Assembly (NCBI GenBank): GCA_009774345.1
Contig: VSNR01000134.1
Span: 1-11,923, forward strand
Direction: 5' to 3'
DNA from: Lachnospiraceae bacterium
Lineage (GTDB): Bacteria > Bacillota > Clostridia > Lachnospirales > Lachnospiraceae
DNA length: 11,923 bases
Position numbers and translations under genes: made by a program. Below the pieces are notes generated by a model, which did no database searches, was not told the DNA's origin, and saw only the letters and a program-made list of their open reading frames with translations. Positions 7,039 through 11,923 of this stretch are shown one piece after another (position 1 is the stretch's first letter; each line of letters starts with the position of its first letter).

Positions 7039-7197
7039 ATGGCAAAAGATAATAAGAAATCAGGCAAAAAGAACTGGCAGATCGTGATATACAGACAGTA
7101 CGGCTTGCCGAAAAACGAGGAACTGGCTTCTGGGTTGAATAGAAGTCAGTTCCTTTTTGAAATTTATAAGGAATTTATGTTATCCGGCATTTGTTGA
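7039..7197 (+). CDS. Unrecognised small ORF running through a terminator hairpin
   Basis: ATG 7039 lies five bases after the previous small ORF and opens 52 codons, starting MAKDNKKSGKKNWQIVIYRQ. The first 20 residues are strongly basic. The 3' half lies inside an intrinsic-terminator hairpin (7119-7158), which argues that the natural coding end has been lost or that this frame is not used. No family is recognised. Confidence 0.2.
   Translation: MAKDNKKSGKKNWQIVIYRQYGLPKNEELASGLNRSQFLFEIYKEFMLSGIC
7119..7158 (+). terminator. Intrinsic terminator
   Basis: GAACTGGCTTCT (7120-7131) pairs with AGAAGTCAGTTC (7141-7152) with one G-T wobble around a 9-base loop; 7118-7119 can extend the pairing with 7153-7154. 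Five T follow at 7154-7158. It presumably ended a transcript whose gene is now unrecognisable. Confidence 0.55.
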
Positions 7198-7275
7198 AGA
7201 TCCTTTTGCCATCCACGGCTGCGGTGATTGAGGCGTACAGTTATCCGGGAAATCCGCTGTTTATCCCTGACCATT

Positions 7276-7446
7276 AAGAGCCGTGACAATGCCAGGACGC
7301 CGGCGCAGTGGGACGATTCGCCGCAGGCGGGGGTTACCACAGGAATGCCCTGGATCGCAGTCAACCTCAACTATGTGGAGATCAATGCGAAGGGGATGAC
7401 GATCAAGCCCTACGAGGCTTTTGTGCTGCGCCGTAAAATTTCATAA
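7276..7446 (+). pseudogene. GH13 alpha-glucosidase (oligo-1,6-glucosidase type) remnant
   Basis: The reading KSRDNARTPAQWDDSPQAGV continues with TTGMPWIAVNLNYVEINA and ends KPYEAFVLRRKIS before TAA 7444-7446. SRDNARTPxQWDDSxxAGFTTGxPW is a hallmark segment near the end of the barrel of GH13 alpha-glucosidases acting on isomaltose- or sucrose-type substrates. KPYEAFVLR is the typical extreme C-terminus. Everything before the SRDNARTP segment, including the catalytic Asp and Glu residues, is missing, and the stretch between NYVEINA and KPYEAF (normally more than 100 residues) is also deleted. About 56 codons remain of about 550. A strong terminator follows directly, so the 3' end of the original transcription unit is preserved. 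Confidence 0.82.
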
Positions 7447-7455
7447 ACGAGAAAA

Positions 7456-7503
7456 AGCTGTTGTTTTCATGAAGCTGCAGAGTATGAAAGCAGCAGTTTT
7501 TTT
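7456..7503 (+). terminator. Strong intrinsic terminator after the GH13 remnant
   Basis: CTGTTGTTTTCAT (7458-7470) pairs with ATGAAAGCAGCAG (7484-7496) through 13 bp including two G-T wobbles, with a 13-base loop, followed by seven T (7497-7503). The preceding A run makes it potentially bidirectional. Confidence 0.82.
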
Positions 7504-7593
7504 CGCTGCATGCGCTCGATTCAAACGCTATTGGCGGGAAAGTGATATGGTTTTTTGAGGTGTCCCCTTTGCTGACAGCAATTTTTATAAATG

Positions 7594-7626
7594 ATTGCGC
7601 AATTTTTATGATTGATGAAATCATCA
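7594..7626. promoter_or_regulatory. Two short palindromes upstream of the GH2 gene
   Basis: ATTGCGCAAT (7594-7603) is a perfect 10-bp palindrome. TGATGA-AA-TCATCA (7613-7626) is a 6-bp inverted repeat overlapping the candidate -35 element. ATGATTG is repeated directly at 7591-7597 and 7608-7614. Either palindrome could be an operator; neither resembles the LacI-type operator upstream of the GH3 gene. Confidence 0.35.
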
Positions 7627-7639
7627 GACATGGTATATT
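7612..7639 (+). promoter_or_regulatory. Candidate promoter of the GH2 gene
   Basis: TTGATG (7612-7617), a 16-base spacer, and TATATT (7634-7639) preceded by TGG (extended -10). The predicted start near 7646 gives an 83-base leader. It lies downstream of the strong terminator at 7456-7503, so GH2 should be transcribed independently. Confidence 0.5.
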
Positions 7640-7728
7640 TGATGTTAGGAATTGCAGATACGAAGTTGCAGGGATCTGTGTCAGTTCTGTTTCTGCAGGT
7701 CTGGAAGGCAAATATTGGAGGGAAGCAG

Positions 7729-9576
7729 ATGAATCGAAGGAAGAAAAAACTGGAAGCATGGAAATTTGCGGTCGGGGAGACGCAGGACTGTCTGGCGGCA
7801 GCAAAAACGGTGACGGTTCCGCACACATGGAATGTGGAGGAGGGGTTATATGAGTACGCGGGGAGCGGCTGGTACGCTTATCAGCTGACAATCCCCACGG
7901 TCTCCGAGGGAAACAGGTACTGGCTGGAGTTTGGCGCGGTGTATCATGACGCGTGGGTGTATGTGAATGGCATTCTGGCGGGAGAACATCTGCACTCGGG
8001 ATATACGACATTTACGATCGAGATCACGGATCATATAAAGGCTGGCGACAATCAGATCGTGGTGCATGCCGACAACAGTTTCAGCGAGGAAATGCTTCCC
8101 TGCAAACGGAGTTTTGACTGGGCGAACGACGGCGGAATGATCCGCAGTGTCTATCTGTACCAAACCGGGACGGGCAGGATTGCAACTGTGCGTGCCGTCT
8201 GTGAGCCGATCCTGACACAGACCGGGAGGCGGCAGCACGGCGGAAGTGCAGTGTGGGGACTTGATCTCATGCTTGACATCAGATCGAGCGCGCCGAGCTC
8301 TGAACAGTCGGATTGGAAAGTAAAGTGGCGGCTGTACAGTGCCGGGAATACCGAGCCGGCGGCAGGGGGAGAAGCGTCTGCAGGCGCCGGTGAGAATCAG
8401 ATCGAGCGACAGATTCTGGACAATATAACATACTGGCATTTTGATGCTCCTGTGCTCTATATGCTTGAGCTGGAATTGTGCTGCGGTGATGTTGTGCAGG
8501 ACACCTGCAAAATGAGACTGGGTTTTCGCAAGATAGCGGTTTGCGCGGAGCGGCTATTCTTAAATGGGGAATCCGTCCGTCTGTGCGGGACAGAATGGAT
8601 GCCCGGTTCAGATCCGCGGTACGGCATGGCAGAGCCGACAGAACAGCTCCATAAAATGCTGGGCATTTTGAAGAGGACAAATTGTGTGTACACCAGATTT
8701 CACTGGCAGCAGAGTGAGGAGGTCTACGAGTGGTGCGACGAGAATGGTATGCTCGTGCAGGAGGAGATACCGTTCTGGGGACCAGACCCGGAGGCGGCAG
8801 GGGAGACGCAGTGGGAGATCTTTCACCAGCAGATACAGGAGATGATCCGTGCCGGGCAGAATCATCCATGCCTGATATCGTGGGGCGTGGGAAACGAGCT
8901 GGCAGCGCAGCATCCGGACACGGTCCGTTACATCAAGCGTGCTGTCGGCTGCACCAAAAAGCTGGATCCTTCGCGTCTGGTCAATTATGTCAGCAACAGC
9001 TATTTTGGTGAGCCGCAGAAGGACGGTGCACAGTTCGGAGACATTATGATGCTGAATGAGTACACAGGAACATGGATTCCGGACTATGAGGCGTCGGAAG
9101 TACTTGAAAGAGTGTGCAGGGAAAACCCTCACAAACCTGTTCTCATATCGGAGTTTGGACTGTGTGAACCAGCCTTCTCAGGAGGAGATGCGCGAAGGGA
9201 ACATGTATTTGCGGAGAAGATGGAGGTTTATCGCCAGTTTCCGGCGATTGTCGGAACGATTTATTTCTGCCTGAATGATTACCGGACACAGATCGGGGAG
9301 GAGGGCGAGGGCGCCGGGAAAAGAAGGGTACACGGTTCCACGGATTTGGAGGGACAGCCAAAGGGTTCCTACCAGAGAGTGCGGGAGGAATGTGCGCCAT
9401 GCAGTGTTGACATGGAGCAAGATGCCTGTCTGATCCGCTGTCGGAATGATATGCCCTGCTATGCGATGCAGGAGTATCGGGTACAGCTGGAAGGGGCAGG
9501 CAAAACGCAGGACAGGGTGATCGGGATGCTGGTGCCGGGAGACACGCTCCGCCTGGAGATGCCGGGATTGATATGA
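7729..9576 (+). CDS. Glycoside hydrolase family 2 (beta-galactosidase/beta-glucuronidase-like), 3' end truncated
   Basis: ATG 7729 is chosen because GGAGGGA lies just upstream; an ATG at 7612 in the same frame overlaps the promoter and adds 39 atypical residues. The 615-residue product has an N-terminal sugar-binding jelly roll (about 25-160; TVPHTWN, GSGWYAYQL, WVYVNGILAGEH), an Ig-like middle domain and a TIM barrel. Acid/base E390 lies in SWGVGNELAAQHPD and nucleophile E475 in VLISEFGL, the usual GH2 pair. The DWANDGGMIRSVYL block supports a retaining exo-glycosidase, but the exact sugar cannot be told. No signal peptide is seen, so it is cytoplasmic. The C-terminal beta domain ends abruptly at GDTLRLEMPG-LI; family members usually continue about 20-30 residues, and the bases that follow belong to a DUF5107 gene in another frame. 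It may still fold, but the end is a deletion product. Confidence 0.85.
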   Translation: MNRRKKKLEAWKFAVGETQDCLAAAKTVTVPHTWNVEEGLYEYAGSGWYAYQLTIPTVSEGNRYWLEFGAVYHDAWVYVNGILAGEHLHSGYTTFTIEITDHIKAGDNQIVVHADNSFSEEMLPCKRSFDWANDGGMIRSVYLYQTGTGRIATVRAVCEPILTQTGRRQHGGSAVWGLDLMLDIRSSAPSSEQSDWKVKWRLYSAGNTEPAAGGEASAGAGENQIERQILDNITYWHFDAPVLYMLELELCCGDVVQDTCKMRLGFRKIAVCAERLFLNGESVRLCGTEWMPGSDPRYGMAEPTEQLHKMLGILKRTNCVYTRFHWQQSEEVYEWCDENGMLVQEEIPFWGPDPEAAGETQWEIFHQQIQEMIRAGQNHPCLISWGVGNELAAQHPDTVRYIKRAVGCTKKLDPSRLVNYVSNSYFGEPQKDGAQFGDIMMLNEYTGTWIPDYEASEVLERVCRENPHKPVLISEFGLCEPAFSGGDARREHVFAEKMEVYRQFPAIVGTIYFCLNDYRTQIGEEGEGAGKRRVHGSTDLEGQPKGSYQRVREECAPCSVDMEQDACLIRCRNDMPCYAMQEYRVQLEGAGKTQDRVIGMLVPGDTLRLEMPGLI

Positions 9577-11466
9577 TTTTGTCGGCGGTTATGACTACGG
9601 CGTGGGCGCGGGGATCCTGCATGTGGCAGATCACCATATAGTGCCGGGCAAAAAGCAGTGGACGTGGGGCTGCGGGGATTTCGGAAAAGCCTGGGACCGC
9701 AATCTGACGGACGAGGACGGCCCTTATGTGGAGCTGATGACAGGCGTGTTCACAGATAACCAGCCGGATTTCACATGGCTAAAGCCTTTTGAGGAGAAGG
9801 TCTTCAAGCAGTATTTCATGCCGTACAAGAAACTGGGACAGGTGAAGAATGCGACGACGGAGGCGGCACTGCACTTGTCATACGACGGTGAGCAGGCGGC
9901 GGTAAAGGTCTATGCGACAAGCCCCCATGAGCATGCCAGCATCAGGCTCTGGGCGGCAGGACGGCTGATCCTGGACGAGGTGGCAGCGGTCAGTCCGGTG
10001 TCGGTCTATGAAAAAGAAGTTTTTTGTGCCGGGTTAAAAGAAGAACAACTGCGCCTGGCAGTCTATGTGGACGGGGAGTGTCTGGTGGAATACCAGCCGG
10101 AGGCACCCGAAATCCCGAAAATGCCGGAGCCCGCAAAGGCGGCAAAGGAGCCGGCTGAGATCATGACAAACGAGGAGCTGTATCTGACAGGACAGCATAT
10201 CGAGCAGTACCGCCACGCGACGTATCTGCCGGATCCCTATTATCTGGAAGGTCTGAAACGAGATCCGGGGGATATCCGCATCAACAATGCATACGGACTG
10301 CTGCTCATGAGGAGAGGGCAGTTTGGGAAGGCGGAGCCTTATCTGGACAAGGCGCTGGAGCGGCTGACAGAGCGCAATCCGAACCCTTACCACAGCGAGA
10401 CGTACTATCTGCTTGGTCTGTGCCTGTTTTATCAGGGGCGCGGCGACGAGAGCTACGATGCATTCTACAAGGCGTCATGGAGCAGCGAACAGCAGGAGAA
10501 GAGCTTTTATTATCTCGCGGCGGTCGACGCGCGACGCGGACGGCTCGCGCGGGCATATGAACATATAGAGCGCGCACTCGTGAAAAATGCGCACAATATC
10601 AAGGCGAGAGGTCTGAAAGCGTATCTGCTGCGCAGACAGGGCAGGATTCAGGAGGCGCAGGCACTGATTCAGGAGAACTTACAGCTGGATCCATTTGACT
10701 TTGTTTCTGGGAATGAACGGATTCTGGCCGAAGGGGATTCCGACGGCAGTAAACGGCAGGCGTTGAACAGCCTGATGCGTGATTTCGTGGAAAATTACCT
10801 GATGACGGCGAGGGCAGGATCACGACACAGTATACGCTGGCGCTGCTTGCCATGGCGCAGGATGCCCTGCGGCGGAAGGATCACAAAAAGGCGGAGGAGC
10901 TGCTCGGAAAGGCTTTTGTATACCCGGAAAATCTGGGCGAAGGGAAGCTGGAGGGAACCAGGGACAACCATCTCTATTACCATCTGGGGCTTGCGCTCGA
11001 GGGGCAGGGAAGGACGGCGGAAGCGGAGGCGTGTTTCCGCAATGCCACGCTTGGAACTGATGAGCCTGCGGGGGCAATGTACTACAATGACCAGCCGGCA
11101 GATATGATCCTGTATCAGGGACTGTCCTATCTGAAACTGGGAATGGCCAGGGAGGCGCGGGCGAGATTCTACCGCCTGATCGATTACGGCGAGCGGCATC
11201 TGGACGATGAGGCAAAGATCCAGTACTTTGCAGTTTCCCTGCCGGAGTTTCTGATCTTTGACGAGGATTATACGATGCGCAACCGCGCGCACTGCTATTA
11301 TCTGATGGCGCTCGGCAATATGGGGCTTGGCGATTCGGATAAGGCTTCCGCATTTCTGGCGCGGGCGGCGGCAGTCGAGCCGTCCCATATGATGTGCAGG
11401 GTGTATCAGACACAGACGGCGGCGCAAACACTCCCTGTATCTCAGCGTGGTCTTATGAAGCGCTGA
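9572..11466 (+). pseudogene. DUF5107/TPR protein, N-terminus missing and internally deleted
   Basis: The frame opens after TGA 9569-9571 and begins YDFVGGYDYGVGAG, continuing LHVADHHIVPGKKQWTWGCG, a conserved part of DUF5107 proteins that normally lies several hundred residues from the start. No start codon fits, so the 5' portion is gone. A beta-rich segment follows, then tetratricopeptide-like helices (INNAYGLLLMRRGQFGKAEP, TYYLLGLCLFYQGRG, SFYYLAAVDARRGRLARAYE). Near 10790-10801, after RDFVENYL, homology moves from frame 2 to frame 1 and continues ITTQYTLALLAMAQDALRRK to about 11440. Several repeats seem lost at that join. Unbroken relatives in Lachnospiraceae are, from memory, over 1,000 residues; about 610 remain. 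The protein's function is unknown, but it is often encoded beside glycosidases. It overlaps the GH2 stop in a different frame, the mark of a deletion joining two neighbours. Confidence 0.75.
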
Positions 11467-11692
11467 ACGGGAAGAAATCAAATGGTCTTTATCCGGAGAA
11501 ACTATCTGGACATTGGATTCAGAAGAATTTGACACAGAGTATGATTTATGGCTTGAAACTATGGAAGCGGCTATGAAACGCTTAGATCAGGAGGGAGTAT
11601 TTGATATCAATCAAGAGAGAGACGATGTTATTGTATTAGTAGAAGTTATGCCTCCTGGGTATACTAAGGAACTGTTAAGAAATTACTCATGA
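11459..11692 (+). pseudogene. DUF4303-like C-terminal fragment
   Basis: After TGA 11456-11458 the frame reads 77 codons to TGA 11690-11692. It contains IKWSLSGETIWTLDSEEF and MKRLDQEGVFDINQERDDVI followed by VEVMPPGYTKELLRNYS. The block LDxEGxFxxxxxRDDVIVxVEVMPP resembles the C-terminus of DUF4303 proteins, a family of unknown function often seen as small standalone genes. The start is missing; a piece in the neighbouring frame just upstream, ISAWSYEALN (about 11430-11460), may be the preceding residues separated by a frameshift. It abuts the DUF5107 relic with no intergenic space, as expected for a deletion junction. Confidence 0.5.
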
Positions 11693-11695
11693 CAA

Positions 11696-11923
11696 TTACT
11701 TGTCTAAATGTCGATCTGTGGCATTAGAAAAGCTTGATATTAAGGCATAGCCCTTTATGCCTTTGCCTCCTATGCCTTCGATTTTCTTCTTTGCAGAGCG
11801 GTTAGAAGAAGCGGCAGAGAATGACTGAATTTCTGAAATGTCACAAAATTGTGACATTTCAAGGGTGAAAAACCAGCAGTCCGTGACATTTCTGTGAGAA
11901 TTGGCTGTTATGATAGCGGCATC
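11696..11923 (-). CDS. Possible minus-strand ORF open to the right edge
   Basis: The minus strand is open for 75 codons from the right edge to TAA at 11696-11698, reading TDCWFFTLEMSQFCDISEIQ and later KKKIEGIGGKGIKGYALISS. It converges on the DUF4303-like fragment with a 3-base gap. It spans the palindrome at 11834-11861, and I do not recognise a family. The apparent coding may come from a repeated non-coding element, so this is listed only because no other gene occupies the area. Confidence 0.2.
   Translation of the reverse strand, partial: DAAIITANSHRNVTDCWFFTLEMSQFCDISEIQSFSAASSNRSAKKKIEGIGGKGIKGYALISSFSNATDRHLDK
11742..11778. repeat. Inverted and direct copies of AAGGCATA/TATGCCTT
   Basis: AAGGCATA (11742-11749) and TATGCCTT (11756-11763) form an 8-bp stem with a 6-base loop. 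A second TATGCCTT at 11771-11778 offers an alternative partner. The sequence afterwards is pyrimidine-rich but lacks a clean T run, so terminator function is uncertain. Confidence 0.4.
11834..11861. promoter_or_regulatory. Palindrome with 13-bp arms, core TGTCACAA-AA-TTGTGACA
   Basis: The 13-base arms at 11834-11846 and 11849-11861 are exact reverse complements separated by AA. The half-site GTGACATTTC recurs at 11883-11892, 32 bp downstream and next to a candidate -10 element. It could be an operator for a dimeric regulator or a repeat-element hairpin. Confidence 0.6.
11883..11914 (+). promoter_or_regulatory. Candidate promoter pointing out of the window
   Basis: TATGAT at 11909-11914 is preceded by TGT (extended -10, TGTTATGAT). 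GTGACA at 11883-11888 is a 5-of-6 match to -35 but with a 20-base spacer, so recognition may depend mainly on the extended -10. The GTGACATTTC half-site overlaps this region, which would suit control by the factor binding the palindrome. The gene served would begin beyond the right edge. Confidence 0.45.

Noticed and set aside
7205..7275. STAAVIEAYSYPGN, similar to the end of a sigma-54 activator AAA+ domain (YxWPGNVREL)
   Set aside because: The match is only a few residues, lacks VREL, and is followed immediately by unrelated sequence; too weak to call.
1..11923. CRISPR array, tRNA or rRNA genes, phage or conjugation genes
   Set aside because: No regularly spaced repeat series, no recognisable tRNA arm pattern or rRNA sequence, and no structural phage or transfer proteins were seen on either strand.

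Overview
The window looks like Firmicutes (Clostridia) DNA, most likely from a gut Lachnospiraceae bacterium. This rests on moderate GC, AGGAGG-type ribosome binding sites, a circularly permuted family 3 glycoside hydrolase of the Ruminococcus/Butyrivibrio type, a GH2 glycosidase next to a DUF5107/TPR protein, and MTWPFEN-type FtsX exporter sequence. This taxonomic placement is inference; no rRNA or marker gene is present.

Layout, left to right. (1) 1-1039: a minus-strand IS4-family transposase running off the left edge. (2) About 1080-1170: a large stem-loop ending in a T run. (3) 1253-2150: the collapsed remains of an antimicrobial-peptide-type exporter locus (histidine kinase scrap, ABC ATPase reduced to its two ends, FtsX permease reduced to its ends and a middle piece). 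(4) 2151-3612: a gene-poor stretch with an inverted repeat and a promoter, then an intact LacI-family regulator. (5) 3613-6596: a promoter overlapped by two LacI-type operators, then a long permuted GH3 beta-glucosidase-like gene broken by one in-frame TGA. (6) 6597-7503: a scrapyard holding a minus-strand AraC C-terminal scrap with its terminator, two unrecognised small ORFs, a GH13 alpha-glucosidase reduced to about 55 codons, and a strong terminator. (7) 7612-11692: a promoter, a nearly full-length GH2 glycosidase whose 3' end is joined out of frame to a DUF5107/TPR protein lacking its N-terminus, and then a DUF4303-like C-terminal scrap. (8) 11693-11923: no certain gene, but a strong palindrome and a candidate promoter pointing out of the window.

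Functionally the region was a glycoside-utilisation neighbourhood: a LacI regulator with its GH3 target, plus GH2, GH13 and DUF5107 components. None of the encoded enzymes shows a signal peptide, so they would act in the cytoplasm on imported oligosaccharides; no sugar transporter is visible. The most striking property is how many genes are reduced to their ends by internal deletion. Only the LacI gene and, with caveats, GH2 look intact; GH3 carries a single nonsense codon. I did not find convincing evidence of a new multi-gene system. The observations most worth a second look are the twin-operator control region, the interrupted permuted GH3, the deletion series, and the palindrome at the right end.
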